Below are positions 1-11,154 of a stretch of DNA of 64,000 nt, one piece after another. A program made the translations under genes and the position numbers. Positions within the stretch are counted from its first letter, which is position 1; each line of letters starts with the position of its first letter. The stretch lies in NCBI RefSeq assembly GCF_964204645.1, contig NC_134025.1, forward strand, positions 15,532,001-15,596,000, written 5' to 3'. Source of the stretch: Tubulanus polymorphus (lineage: Eukaryota; Nemertea; Palaeonemertea; Tubulaniformes; Tubulanidae). The notes under the pieces are model-generated. The model did not search any database. It was not told the origin of the DNA and was given only the letters and a program-made list of their open reading frames with translations.

Positions 1-738
1 TTGCATTAAAAAAAGCGAATATATTTGCAGGATGCCTAAGTCAAATGTTTATATTACAAAATGTCAGACCTAATTCCCAAGTGAGAACATTACATCTAGA
101 CAGTGTTTTAACAACATAACAGCATATGACTGATGGGATAATTCCAGATACATTATAAATCCACAATAGTCATCTGCAAACATATTTCAATAAACTTTGA
201 AAGGCTTTTCCAGTTTCAATATCCATATTCTCGATTGTCATTTTGGTATGCCTTTCTTAAAAACAATGCCAGACATTTAAAATCACTTTCTCTCTTTACT
301 GATTATCAGTGTTCTATGATTATGTTTTTTTGGATCCAGTACAGCTGGTGTAGCTGGGCCAATGCAGGAATAAGAAAAAAACAAATCCACAAAACAGTCA
401 AATACACAGGAAATCATAATACAATTTTTAAAGTTAAAAGTAGGTATTTTATTGCTTCAAGGTTTGAGTTTAAAATGTCTCATTCAGATAATTCACTCAA
501 GTTGATTAAGGTTTTAAAGTAAACACTGGCTAGGTTTCATAGATGTTGAAGCAAAAAAGTCCCAAGGAACATTTTGAAATTTGCTAGTTATAACGATAGT
601 TTCTCATTGTTATGATGGTTGTTGTCACCCAGATTGAGGATTTAACCCTAAGGAGAACTTGGATACTCAGTCTATTAGACTGGGCCAGGAGCCGTAAACT
701 TACTTATCTTACTGCTTATCTTTTCTTTCCGGTTTAAT
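1..738. other. Non-coding stretch, nothing recognised
   Basis: AT-rich sequence. The only open frame, about 95 codons from 235, has no start context, splice signals or recognisable motif. No repeat shared with the rest of the window was noticed. Confidence 0.5.
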
Positions 739-1169
739 TCAGTTATTTTCCGAACTCAATAATCCGTCAAAAATTGATCTTGTCCCAATAATGGCCCATA
801 ATCGAGGCAGGACTGTAGTTTTGATATTTGATATGTTTTTTACTGTCATTTTAGGTCTGAATTTGTATGGCTTTTCATATTGCATTGCAATTTGAGGTTT
901 ATATATCAGACAATGAACTGTCCCAGGATTGTGTTTATCATGGCTTGACCAGAGCACACCATTGATTAGTTGAAGAGATGTGATAGCCAGTTCTGTCCTT
1001 CCACGATATCGTAGGAGCACTGGACTGGTGTTCCACCTAGACTCCTTAGCGATTTCATTCACTGACACTCTCTTCAGTTCCCATTGCCGAATTAAGAGAA
1101 ACTGTATTATAGATTTGCTCTTTGTTAAGTTATTTCGTGGGTCAACAGGAATTGTCAGTCCAAGGAAAC
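739..1169 (-). CDS. Candidate terminal exon, unknown protein
   Basis: An open frame of about 140 codons on the minus strand ends in TGA at 741-739. Its upstream edge carries an acceptor-like ...GGATTTAG|GTTTCC, which would start the exon inside a glycine codon. The peptide is mixed basic and hydrophobic (for example SVNEIAKESRWNTSPVLL and KPYKFRPKMTVKNI) and has no low-complexity sequence. I do not recognise the family. The phase matches that left by the candidate first exon at 11058-11154, but many other phases would do so by chance. It could instead be a transposon fragment. No promoter was seen. Confidence 0.3.
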
Positions 1170-1865
1170 CTAAATCCAAACAGCATTTAAGTCTACTACC
1201 CCATGTATTGTCCTGACCTACTTAAAATATATACATACCAGAACTTCCAGATCATCTATCGCAATGAGTGTTTCAGCTGCCTTTTCATCCTTGGGACCAT
1301 GGAAAACGTTTATGACCATATGGTTTGCAAAGCTAGGTTGAAGCTGTTTAACCCCACGTGGAAGCTCATCAGAAACACAAAATTCAAATTCTCCAACTCT
1401 AAAAAATATTATGAGTATTGTTAAAGTTTTTTAGAGTATTGGCCAAAATCTTTTACTACCATTCATCGATTAACATACAGGACTTAATGTGCAATTAGCT
1501 AGGGAAACAAGAGAGCATAAAAAAATGGGACTTTCCAAAAATTGGAGGTGTGATTGGTCATTGCTTTGTTTACAGTCAACGGTGCCAATTTGACATAACA
1601 TTTTCATACAATCTTTATTTCAACTTAAACCTTTCATGCTCGGGCTAAATATCCCTAATTTCTAAAGGCAATTTTTAAAACAAGGTCTAGTTTCTATTCT
1701 AGATGGCAGTATTCTAGAAGTCAGATGGCGAAATAGATTCGGCTGAGTAAAACAGGTGGTAGAGGTACAGTTTGTGGCAGGCAGTAGCTAGCTCCTCAAC
1801 ACATGCAAAAAGACCACCTGGCACACCAGTCATTGGTCAATCTAAGAATCGTCGCTGGCAGGAAA
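1170..1865. other. Non-coding stretch
   Basis: AT-rich DNA without a convincing gene. Short open frames here are antisense to, or downstream of, the 739-1169 exon candidate. Confidence 0.45.
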
Positions 1866-2031
1866 TGCTGTAGGAAATATAGAGTATTGATAAATGGTTG
1901 AAGCCCACGACCGAATAAAGTAATATATTCTTTTATTTTGATACCTCGTCGACACGACAGCTTTTCTCCGCTATATCTCTTCGGCGTGTTTAGTTTAGGC
2001 CTACAACTCCCCGGTACTCTAATGATTTATC
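1866..2031. repeat. Dispersed repeat, left half, interrupted by a LINE
   Basis: This stretch matches the reverse complement of about 32800-32948 closely. Shared blocks include GTAGGAAATATAGAGTATTG and a run through the CGTCGACA and TTTAGGCCTAC motifs. The match stops at 2031, where the LINE begins, and resumes at 6433. This copy was therefore split by the LINE. Confidence 0.8.
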
Positions 2032-2033
2032 CC

Positions 2034-2827
2034 AAAATTCTGATGTTTTTGCGCCAGATTGCTCAGCTGAGAATGCTGTAAAGCCAACCAAGTCATCTAA
2101 GTCTAAACCAGCAGCAAAACGAGGGAGAACTTCAACATTAGAAGATGATCCAGAAAATATTTCATTGGCAGATATACTGGCGAGCATTGAAGGACCTAAA
2201 ACTTCTACAGCAAACGTGATTAAAGACGAACTTATGATTAAATATGATCAGAGGATAAGCCACATTGAAACAGAGAATCGTAAACTAAGAGAGTATCTGA
2301 AATCAATGGAAAAGAGGTGAAGTGATGGCGAACTAGCCAATAAAAAACTACAGCAAGAAATGTCAGAAATGAAAAGAAAAATTGTTGAAAATAATCAGTA
2401 TTCTAGAAGGAATAATTTGCGCTTTTTCAACATCTAGGAACAGCCGAATGAAAACTGTAAAAAACTAGTTATTGATGAAATAAACAACAATCTCAGTACA
2501 TATGTGCGAAAGGTTAAAAAGATCGATATTGAGATTGCTCATCCAGTACCCAGGAAAAACAAACAGTCCAGCGATAATACCCCAGATGGGGTAATCGAAT
2601 GGGATAACAGAAACGATATTTATGCTAATAGAAAACATTTGAATGGTAAAGAATTATTTCTTCGTGAGGACTTGTGCCCCGAAGTGTACAAATGTAAAAT
2701 GAGAGCATCGGACAGTGATAAATTTACGAAAGTTTGGACTCAAAATGGTTTTGTCTATGGTATCGATAAAGTCAAGAAAGAAAAGCACAAACTGAAAATT
2801 TTTGATCCTGAATTTCGGTTGAAATAA
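2034..2827 (+). pseudogene. LINE ORF1 protein (coiled-coil RNA-binding type), broken
   Basis: The frame starts at the element edge without a clear ATG. It reads through a basic/acidic N-terminal part, then a Lys/Glu-rich coiled coil (about 2220-2400). A block with NNQYSRRNNLRF follows, the motif that opens the RNA-binding part of L1- and CR1-type ORF1 proteins. The C-terminal part (2504-2827) is an intact 107-codon run with a basic tail. In-frame stops at 2318-2320 (TGA) and 2436-2438 (TAG) break it. The protein normally packages LINE RNA in a ribonucleoprotein; this copy cannot be translated whole. Confidence 0.75.
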
Positions 2828-3128
2828 TCCAGTTCTTTGTTGGGCTATTGTACTATTTAGATAGACATGGTAACTACACGTTCCGCTAAGTTGACATTTC
2901 CTCACTGTATTATAGTATACTATATCAGTTGTGCATTATTGCTTCCCAGAAAATTAACCCCTACTAGTTCCTGCATTCCATAACAATATGATATCCAACT
3001 CAAGATTTAAAATATTCAGGTTGTTGAGTACTCCAACATAAACTTAGAAATGTCATTCAATGTTTATCCATCCATCATGTTATCATTTCCTCATCCTTTC
3101 ATTGAAGTACTAGCTTGCTTAGACCTTT

Positions 3129-6103
3129 TTGATAAATATGTGTCTAGGTAACATGGATATGTCGACAAGATTGGAGAAAATTCATAATGATAAAGAATTT
3201 GATTTTTCAAGGTTAATTGATGATTTTCAAATGTTTGAAAAATTGTGTCCTTACGTTGAATCATCAGAGCTTGGGCAATTTGACTGTATACGTAGTCTTA
3301 ATGTACTTCATTTGAATATTCATAATTTACCGTCTAAACTAGATGAACTAGAAAATGTAATCAAAAGCTGCCGACAATGCAATTATGAAATAGATGTAAT
3401 AATGCTATGCGAGACATTTCTATACGATGTTAATTTTGATCTCTATAATATACCGGGATATAATTTTGTAGAAAGGCACCGCAACAATCTAATTTGAGGA
3501 GGATTTGCGATCTATATAAATGATGAAATCGATTTTAAAATTCGAGGTGATCTATCAATTTTTAAAGAAAGACAGTTTGAATCGTGTATCCTCGAAATAA
3601 AAAGAATAAACTCTAAAAATATAATACTAGGTGAGATCTATAGAATCCCAGGAACAAGTGAAATGGAATTCCTGTGCGACTACAACAACTTGCTTGAAGC
3701 TATAAGTCGAGAAAATAAACTCGCTATATTAGGCATGGACCAGAATCTTGACCTAATTAAAATTAATCAGCATAAAAACACTGCAGAATTTTTAAATTTA
3801 AATCTTAGTCATAACTTATTACCAACTATCATAAGACCAACTAGAGTAACTTCTAAAACAGCAACTTTAATAGATAACATATATATTAGTTCAGAGTTCA
3901 ATAATTATGAAAGCTACATTCTTACTAATCATGTATCTGACCATTTTGCGTGCCTCACTACAATTTTTACACAAAAGCATACAACCAAAGTAGTCAATGA
4001 ACAGTTTTATTATAGAGATTTATTTGATGCAAATGTCGTTAAAATAAAACAAAAATTGTCTAACATAAATTGGAACACTCTGCAAGAATTAAACTGTGAA
4101 GCAGGTTATGATTTTGTTGTCCAAAATATAAAACATTCTGTAGATGAAGTATCTCCTTCTTAAAACCACTAGAAACTTAACATTAATGAACCTTTGATGA
4201 CTAAAGGCCTTTGTATAGCTTCGGGCACTAAAGATAAAATGTATAAAAAAGTAATAGGACTTGAGAAAGATATCACCCACGATATGTAAACTACTTAAAT
4301 TATCGGAACAACTTAAATTATACAAAGTGCAGGGCCAAGAAAACCTACTAGGCTGACAAAATTTTATCGTTTGAAAATAATGCAAGAAAGCTGTGGAGTT
4401 TTTTGAAAACAGTCATAGGTAAGCAAAATGATAAAACATGTGTAACTTCTAGTAATTTCATAATTAAAGGAAAAGTAATGAGTGATCCTGTAGAAATATG
4501 TAACTCTTTCAATGATTTTTTCAGTACAGTTGGAAAATCATTTGCCTCAAAAATACAGAACCCTACCAATACTTATGATGTATACTTAAAGCGCTCTAAC
4601 AATAACTCAATATTTCTTTTTCCTACAGACCAAAAAGAAGTTCAAACTTTCATAAATAGTCTACCTTAAAAAAACTAGCTGTGGTCATGATGATGCGAAT
4701 AACATACTAATAATATCAATTGCCCATGAGATTTCTATGCCTTTAACAATTGTATTCAACAAGTCGATGAGTGAAGGTCACTTCCCTACAAATATGAAAA
4801 CCGCTAAAGTTGTACCTATTTTTAAAGCTAAAGACAAAAATGACATCAATAATTATAGACCGATATCCCTCCTACCAGTTTTATCTAAATTACTAGAAAA
4901 GATCATACATAAAAGACTCTACGACTTTGTCAATAAGAATAACTTCCTCTATAAAAGCCAATACGGATTTAGAGCCAATCACTCAACCAGTCATGCTTTG
5001 ACTGAATTTTTGAGTCATGCTATTAATAGTATTGATACAAAGAACTTTATGCTAAGTGTATATTTAGATATTTCTAAAGCTTTCGACTCACTCGATATTA
5101 ATGTTCTTATCAAAAAATTAAATTATTATGGCGTTCGTGGAATAGCCTTAGATTGGTTTAAAAGCTATCTTACAGATCGAAATATGTTTGTGCAATATAA
5201 AAATCATAATTCAGAGTTGAGAAGCATTGAGTATGGAATACCACAGGGCTAGATATTAGGGCCTCTGCTTTTTATCATTTATACCAACGACTTGACCCTA
5301 AATTCAAATTGTAAAAATTGTAAAGCTGTTCTCTTTGCGGACGACAGTACACTATTTGTTATTAATAAAAATCTTAAAGTTCTAGTTTCTAATATGAAAA
5401 ATGACCTAAATGTTGTTATAGATTGGTTTAAAGCCAATAAGCTTACCCTTAACCTTACTAAAACAGCATATATGTTATTTAAGCCGTATTCATTTAAAGT
5501 TAATCATAATGAAATCAATCTGAAAATTTGTCCTTTGAAGAACATGCCCAAACCGTAATTAACAAAATCAATAAAAATCTATACATGACTAAAACACTTA
5601 AAATTTTTGTTCCAACCTGGACCAAAAGAATCCTATACTTCAGTTATATCCAAAGCCACCTAACATATTGCCTAAACTTATGGGCTCCTCTAATTACCAA
5701 ATCTACTCTAGACAAAATATTCATCCTTCAAAAAAGAGCAGTACGTTTGATCAAAAATTCAGATATTTGCTCACCATCGTCCCCCACATTCAAATCATTA
5801 AATATATTTAAGCTATATGATCTTATCAATCTTGAAATGTTAAAAACTGCATATAACTTCTGCAAATCCAAACTACCGGTACCGGTCCTAGATATATTTA
5901 ATAGAAATTCATTTACTCATAATTATAACACCCGCCAAAGAAACTATCCCAGAATAGGCTTACATAACACAAGTTTATATAATAGATCCTTTATGAAAAA
6001 TGTACCAATGATATGGCAAAACAGCACAGACACCTTGAGAAGTTCTCCAAGCATCAAAACACTGATAAATAGATTTAAGAAAATCACAATTTCCTCTTAT
6101 TGA
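3129..6103 (+). pseudogene. LINE ORF2: endonuclease plus reverse transcriptase, broken
   Basis: The N-terminal APE-like endonuclease is recognisable from LHLNIHNLPSKLDELE, DVIMLCETFL, GMDQNLDLIK and NHVSDHFACLTT. The RT follows: NYRPISLLPVLSKLLEKII, YLDISKAFDSL, YGIPQG and the catalytic FADDSTLF at about 5336-5359. The C-terminal tail (5528-6103) ends in the usual LRSSPSIKTLINRFKK. Normally this enzyme nicks target DNA and primes cDNA from the nick. Defects seen: TGA at 3495-3497 after the first endonuclease block, loss of frame around 4163-4400, TAA near 4667, TAG at 5251 just after the PQG motif, and a frame change near 5530-5558. The palm residues survive, so decay is moderate. Confidence 0.88.
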
Positions 6104-6432
6104 AATCAATTGAAATTAAATAATCGTATTATTAAATAATAATACTCCAATTCACTGTCGCTTTAAACATTGATAAAAATGTTCTGTTTGTGGAATCAAT
6201 TTTTAGGCAGGCTATTTCTCTCTTCATCCACCCCATTCCATTTCATCTCAACCATAACACTTGTATTTGCATTATATTGTTGTCAGTGTGCATGGGACTC
6301 TCGGGTTTACAGCTTATAATGGCTTCCATGCATCCTGCCATATATATATGTATATATATATATTTATATAATGTATACTTTGTAATTTGTTAATCATTAT
6401 ATATATGGAAAATAAACTTGAACTTGAACTTG

Positions 6433-6512
6433 ATTCTCATGATGAGGAGAAACTCGCAGCTGATCCCCAGAACGACGATGTAGTGACACAAATCAATTCG
6501 TTGATGTTTACA
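6433..6512. repeat. Dispersed repeat, right half
   Basis: This continues the repeat cut by the LINE. It contains CTCATGATGAGGAGAAACTC and GCAGCTGATCCCC, also present in reverse complement at 32637-32670, and ends in GATGTTTAC, where the copy joins PLE sequence. Confidence 0.8.
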
Positions 6513-6532
6513 ATCAACTCAACTTTAATGCG

Positions 6533-7228
6533 ATGTGTCCATTTAAGTGGAAAATCGATGTAGTTAATTGTATGTTATTTAGATCTTACAATATTTGTAA
6601 TAGTTGGCAGGTTTTCACTAAAGAATTAGATTGTCTCCGTGACATGTTTTGCCGTAACGGTTACCCAGGCAGGGTGTCTGATAATTGTGTCAAACATTTT
6701 CTGGATTCTAGATTTACGCCGGGTAATAAACAGATTGAACGCGATGAAGTTTCTCAATTTATCTCAATTCCATATGTGGGCTACCCCTCCATACTATTTG
6801 CCCTTAAGATCAGAAATTTGTTCAAAAAACATTATTGTATTGATCTCAAGTGCTCATTCACTACCACAAAGATTAAAAATTTCTTCTCATTGAAATGTCC
6901 TACTCCTAAATCCCTTAAGGCTAATGTTGTATACAAATTCAATTGTTTATGTGATGTAAACGTTTCCTACGTAGGAAAAAATAAACGACATCTAGCTACG
7001 AGAGTTAAAGAGCATCGAACAAACAAATCCGCTATCGGACAACATTTAACTATCTGTTCCACCTGTAGTCAGGACTTCAATGAAAACAAATTCAAGATTT
7101 TAGACAAAGCTAACTCAGACTTTGAATGTAAAATCCGAGAGGCGTTGTTTATTATATTAGAAAAGCTGTCTTTAAACTTACAATTGTTTCAAAATGGATC
7201 CTCATTCATTTTAAATGTATTTCGTTAA
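6533..7228 (+). pseudogene. PLE polyprotein C-terminus with GIY-YIG endonuclease
   Basis: An open run of 231 codons. Residues 1-45 (WKIDVVNCMLFRSYNICNSW, then FLRD-like LDCLRDMFCRNGYP) match the region after the RT thumb in PLEs. Residues about 128-175 hold the endonuclease block VSYVGKNKRHLATRVKEHR followed by AIGQHL and a Cys pair. The end, ALFI...LNLQLFQNGSSFILN, is the usual PLE C-terminus. PLEs use this endonuclease with an RT for target-primed integration. The RT is absent, so this piece cannot retrotranspose. No promoter was seen. The same C-terminal signature recurs at 19889-20098. Confidence 0.85.
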
Positions 7229-7354
7229 TCTGGCCTGGTCTGGTTGTTGCCAGGTTATATTATGTAATCTTCTGCTATTTTAAGCACCACTGTTGACCTG
7301 TTTCTGTAAACTTATATCTTAACATACTGTAGTTTTGCATCATTTGTTACTTGT

Positions 7355-7393
7355 CTTGAGAAGGGGTACCCGGTATATGTTAACCCGAAAACG
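7355..7393 (+). ncRNA. Degenerate hammerhead-like motif in PLE 3' region
   Basis: This sits where the other PLE copies carry a hammerhead core. Here the core reads TTGAGAA instead of CTGANGA, followed by a possible helix with ACCC and then GAAAACG. Two core positions differ from the consensus, so self-cleavage is not expected. Confidence 0.35.
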
Positions 7394-7432
7394 TTCGACT
7401 TATTCAACATGATTTATATATATGGAAAATAA

Positions 7433-7904
7433 AACTGTTTGTTCTTTTATGGATTTAACAACATTGTTCGAATGAATTTTCCAAGTTGATATAATAAAGA
7501 TTAAAAAAAGTTGATATAATAAAGATTCAAATTTAGAAATCGAAATATTAGTGGAAAGAGTACTTTTCAAATGAATGCAAGCACAATCGTTCAATGAAAG
7601 TAAAAGAAAAGTAAAGGAATTTTACAAATTCGGTCATATGTCATCCGCAAAGCTGCGCATGAATACAAATACTAAGACTGATCACGCTCACTCAACAAAG
7701 TTGGTGTGCGCTGTTGAGAAAAACAAAACCGATTAAACAAAATGATAAAACAAAGAAAACGATAACCAATTTAGCCAATATATGAAAGGAACCTCGATTT
7801 TATTACTGCATAAAATGTGTGTAAATAGAAGAGATCAAGAAAGTTTCTAATGAAAGTTATCGACTCCCTAAGCAAGTAATCAACCCCTGTGATAGCAAGA
7901 TGGG
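7433..7904. other. Non-coding stretch
   Basis: AT-rich. A tandem duplication of about 22 bases occurs at 7480-7530 (AAGTTGATATAATAAAGATT twice). No gene was recognised. Confidence 0.45.
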
Positions 7905-8163
7905 CTTGCAAGCTTGCAATGTGTAAAAAGTGCTGATTATAGCGAACAACGATGGCTGCCAGTCGGCCATCTTGAATCTAAAAGGGCCAGTTTTTGAGCT
8001 GAAGATGTGGCTAGCGTAGATACATACATGTGTAACCAAAATATAAAGACATTACATTGAAGCGTCTTTAAAACTACCCAAAATAACTTGATTCCGTCCA
8101 CCGACAGCGGATGACGGTCGAAAAGTGAACGCAATAGCCCGCTGGGACTGAAGTCCCAAGTTG
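7905..8163 (+). repeat. Composite repeat family, copy C (tail only)
   Basis: This matches 40350-40597 and 41985-42242 across blocks such as AACGATGGCTGCCAGTCGGC, GGGCCAGTTTTTG, CATTACATTGAAGCGTCTT and AGCCCGCTGGGAC. Only the 3' tail of the family is present; the tandem modules upstream are missing. Confidence 0.8.
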
Positions 8164-8202
8164 ACTATAAAGGTGGCACAAGTCCTGCTCACAGCTGTTT
8201 AA

Positions 8203-8460
8203 CTACCTGATCGCAACAGAGCAGGATGTTCTCAAAGAGCTGAAGGAGCAGACAGCAGACTGGATTGACGAATACTTCAAGATCCTAGAAAGCGAGGTGG
8301 AATAAGTCCTGAAAAGTTTGAAGCATGGCATGTCCCCTGGATCCGACAACATATCTATTGAAATCCTATCAAACGGCGGAGTAAAAGCATAGTCCAGAAT
8401 ATGCAACCATGTATTCAAGACAGGGAACTGGCCCAAGAATTGGGCCCGAATAAGGGCATT
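8203..8460 (+). pseudogene. LINE reverse-transcriptase fragment
   Basis: Translation gives LKHGMSPGSDNISIEILSNG, the K-x-G-x-PG-x-D-x-I-x-x-E/I block that opens the RT fingers in LINEs. After a stop follows a NHVFKTGNWPKNW-like stretch, the usual next block. In-frame stops at the TAA near 8303 and the TAG near 8390 show decay. It belongs to a different clade from the 2032-6432 element, since the PG-DNI block is of the RTE/CR1-distant type. Confidence 0.65.
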
Positions 8461-8757
8461 AGAATAAACAATAGCATTTGCAAAAAGGAGACTACATGGA
8501 TTCGAAAATGGTGAAATGAAACTTACATAGTTGGGGGCTTCATTTTATCCTCATTTCTCTCTTTTTCTTTCTTGCCTCTGGCCCCAGCCCCTTTTTGTCC
8601 AATCAGTCCTCTTCCAGAACGATTCTTCTTCAGGTCTTTTTCTAAATCTCTATACTTTTTCTTTCTTTGCTCCTCTGTCTATGAATTCAAGTAATCAAAA
8701 TATGAATTCAATAATCAATCATCCCATACAAATAGAATCAGTTGAAGAAGATATTAC

Positions 8758-8964
8758 CATATCAGGTGTTGGTTGATCAAGGATATTGGTTTCGTATTGT
8801 ATTCCTCCGTATACTAGGTTAACTTTCATATTTCTAATGTGAACTGGCAACCCAACTGGCTTATAAATTCTCACATTCAATGCACGGGCATAATCATTTT
8901 CTCCTGTCCATGTCATCTTTTCTTTCAACTCAGGTTTTGGAGGCAACTCTTCGAAGTGCACTTT
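8758..8964 (-). CDS. Candidate internal exon, unknown protein
   Basis: Sixty-nine complete codons sit between an acceptor with a T-rich tract (TTTTTTCATTAG|AAAGTG) and a donor (GATATG|GTAATA), so the exon is phase 0 at both ends. The peptide (HFEELPPKPELKEKMTWTG, then RIYKPVGLPVHIRNMKVNL) has alternating beta-strand-like hydrophobic residues and no stop, unlike the decayed TE frames around it. It may encode part of a beta-sandwich domain. I cannot name the family. It lies on the same strand as the candidates at 739, 11058, 31360 and 50585. Confidence 0.5.
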
Positions 8965-11057
8965 CTAATGAAAAAATAATCATAAGAAAAATCTATGTAC
9001 AAAATAAAGCAAACTTGACATCTGGACGTATTGGCCCCACTCCGCGCGGTGCGCCACCGCGCGGGATTTACGCGAAGCAGCAGAACACAAACACGGCACG
9101 GCCACTCTCTCAATTTTCAATGATAGAAATCGTGTGTGCATTTCAATTATTTCGGCTGTTAGGGTTTTAAGGCACAATATAAATTGATGATGTGATATGG
9201 CGATGTTAATTAATGATAATTCCGCAGTGAAGCTAGTCACGAACGGTGCCGATTGAGTGTACAGCTGCCAAAAACACTGAAATGTGCGTAGTTGCGTAAC
9301 TATTTGCAGTGAATTGCAGACGAAACATGAAGCCTTAACGGCCGTTTAAAAAAAAATTATACCAATCGCAATTGTAAAATAAAAATGAGATAGAACCTAA
9401 GTTAAAATTCTGGACATTTCTAAAATGTTATTTATTATTATTACTAATTTTTAGTCAGTGCGGAACGTTTACTTTTCTAGACTGGTTGCCGGTCTCTACC
9501 TTCAGTTAGAGACCGGTTGACCCCATCCTCCATTTTACATTTTCGATGCATGTCAAACATGTCAGTATCGAGTTAGTTCCGGGTTAAAATGGCGTCTCAT
9601 CGAATAAGCGAAACTAAGAGTAATATCAAAATCGCACTGGAATGATTGATTACAGTAAATCAGCTGACAATATATGAATCATAAATGTAATCAGCAAACA
9701 AACGGAAATTTAAAGACCGAAGAAAAGGCATTAATTGCTGTGAGTATCGAATTAATCCGCTGATATTACTCGGAATTCAAATAGCCACTAATGAATTGAT
9801 ACTTATTAATTTTGTAGGTAAGAAAAAGGGATCAGCTGTGATAGACATTCTGAGGGAACTTGGCTGAAGGGCAACATGGTTTCTTTGTCAACCATATGTA
9901 AAATATATTCACTCAATTGTTGTGTTTCTGATGATGTGAAAATGACTAAAGTCTGAATAAAGTTTACAATAGTTGAACTCCTTGTCAGTTTTTTTGATAT
10001 CGGATATTTGGATCCAACGCTGCATCTCTACATTTATTCCTTATGATACAGACAGCAAGTTGGGATAGACCAGTTATTCAGATCAACTGGATATTTGCAA
10101 TATTTTCCTCTCCTCATGGACCATACATGAGTTTTGCTAGAAATTGAGTATTAAATCCATCACGACAAACTCTTTTTTACTGGCAATTCTATATTTATTG
10201 TCCACTATCTAGTACAAAATCTTATTCAATATACAGACTGCCTGACAACAACGGTGACATACGTATTTTGTGACAGCAAATTGTGTGTGACAACAGAATG
10301 ACACTGATATCTCTACCTTAACTCGAATCACAAAGACCAAGTCTTGACCAGAAAGTAGGCCTAAATCCAATCTCAATTCCAATTGCATGCTCGCTCGTGT
10401 AGTAATCATTTTGATTCGTGATTGAGGTTACTTTCTGAAATTAAACCGATATACATATACTAACAATTAAACCTGGATTGAGTTTTCAATTCATGTTTCA
10501 TCTGTTTTTCAAACTTACCATGATACAACAACAATTCATTATGTGCATGTTGAGCCCATTCAATTTAATACGTATAACTTCTCATTCTTAAGAAAACCTC
10601 AGTTATATCTCAGAAAATCAACATCAGAAAACACACAGTGACCTACAATAGACAATCAACAGAATATTTGTAAATAAGTATTCATTTACTGTTCACAACT
10701 TTTAATAAAAGACATTGAAGTGAAGTAAGTGAAGTTACCTGTCGTAGGCTAATATTTTTACCATACTGATAGACTCCTAATATCTAATGTCACATTCAGC
10801 ATAATCAGTCATCTTAAGTGAACAAACAAATTGCCGGTGTCGTGGCCTCTGCTGCATGGCTAGGTTCAGTTCAGTAAGTCAGTCAGTAGAAATTGGTTAT
10901 TGCATCTCAAGTTCGTCGGTTGTTGTCGATTAACGGTCGATTGACGACCGTTCCTTTGAGCAGGGTAGATTTTGATGGTGCTGTAACGGAGACATACTGC
11001 CTTGTATGTCGATATCTTCGAGGCCACACGCAGTACAGGTTCTCGCAGAAGCGTTAC
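8965..11057. other. Intron-like non-coding stretch
   Basis: About 2 kb without a supported gene. It holds a GC-rich perfect hairpin (9042-9064) in otherwise AT-rich DNA and a short ATG-led frame at 9590 (19 codons). Nothing else was recognised. Confidence 0.4.
9042..9064. repeat. GC-rich perfect inverted repeat
   Basis: CCGCGCGGTG, a 3-base spacer and CACCGCGCGG form a 10-bp perfect stem entirely of CpG-rich sequence, standing out from its AT-rich surroundings. Confidence 0.8.
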
Positions 11058-11154
11058 CTGATAGTTTTGGTCGAGTTTCTTTCTTCCATTGATGTAAAAA
11101 CCGACTTTTAAGAGGTCCATGGAACGTAAATCGAGACACTTTGGAGGCGGCCAT
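11058..11154 (-). CDS. Candidate first exon, unknown protein
   Basis: An ATG in strong context (GCCATGG...) opens a 32-codon run, MAASKVSRFTFHGPLK and on, to a donor CTATCAG|GTAACG, leaving phase 1. The basic, hydroxylated N-terminus without acidic residues would suit a mitochondrial targeting segment, but this is only an inference. The upstream flank (11155-11300) is richer in GC than its surroundings and contains AAGATGGCGGAC on the other strand, so a 5' UTR or promoter there is plausible. The partner exon is not identified. Confidence 0.4.

Larger units (their letters stand above)
2032..6432 (+). mobile_element. CR1-like non-LTR retrotransposon (LINE), decayed
   Basis: A nearly complete two-ORF LINE: a coiled-coil ORF1 (2034-2827), a 300-bp spacer, then an ORF2 with APE-type endonuclease and reverse transcriptase (3129-6103). 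The 3' UTR (6104-6432) has an AT microsatellite at 6350-6375, an AATAAA, and ends in short direct repeats of CTTGAA. Such short terminal repeats instead of poly(A) are typical of CR1-clade LINEs. Both ends abut the two halves of a repeat found uninterrupted at 32577-32948, so the boundaries are well placed. The 5' end begins inside or just before ORF1, so the copy is slightly 5' truncated. Multiple stops and frameshifts make it inactive. Confidence 0.87.
6513..7432 (+). mobile_element. Penelope-like element, 5' truncated (copy 1)
   Basis: This element carries only the C-terminal part of the PLE polyprotein, then a 3' region with a degenerate hammerhead-like motif and a TATATATGGAAAATAAA tail. 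It abuts the dispersed repeat at 6512. The RT core is missing. The right border, near 7432, is a judgement from loss of PLE-like sequence. Confidence 0.75.

Noticed and set aside
2654-2905. Minus-strand ORF over the LINE ORF1 end
   Set aside because: Antisense to the recognisable ORF1 C-terminal part.
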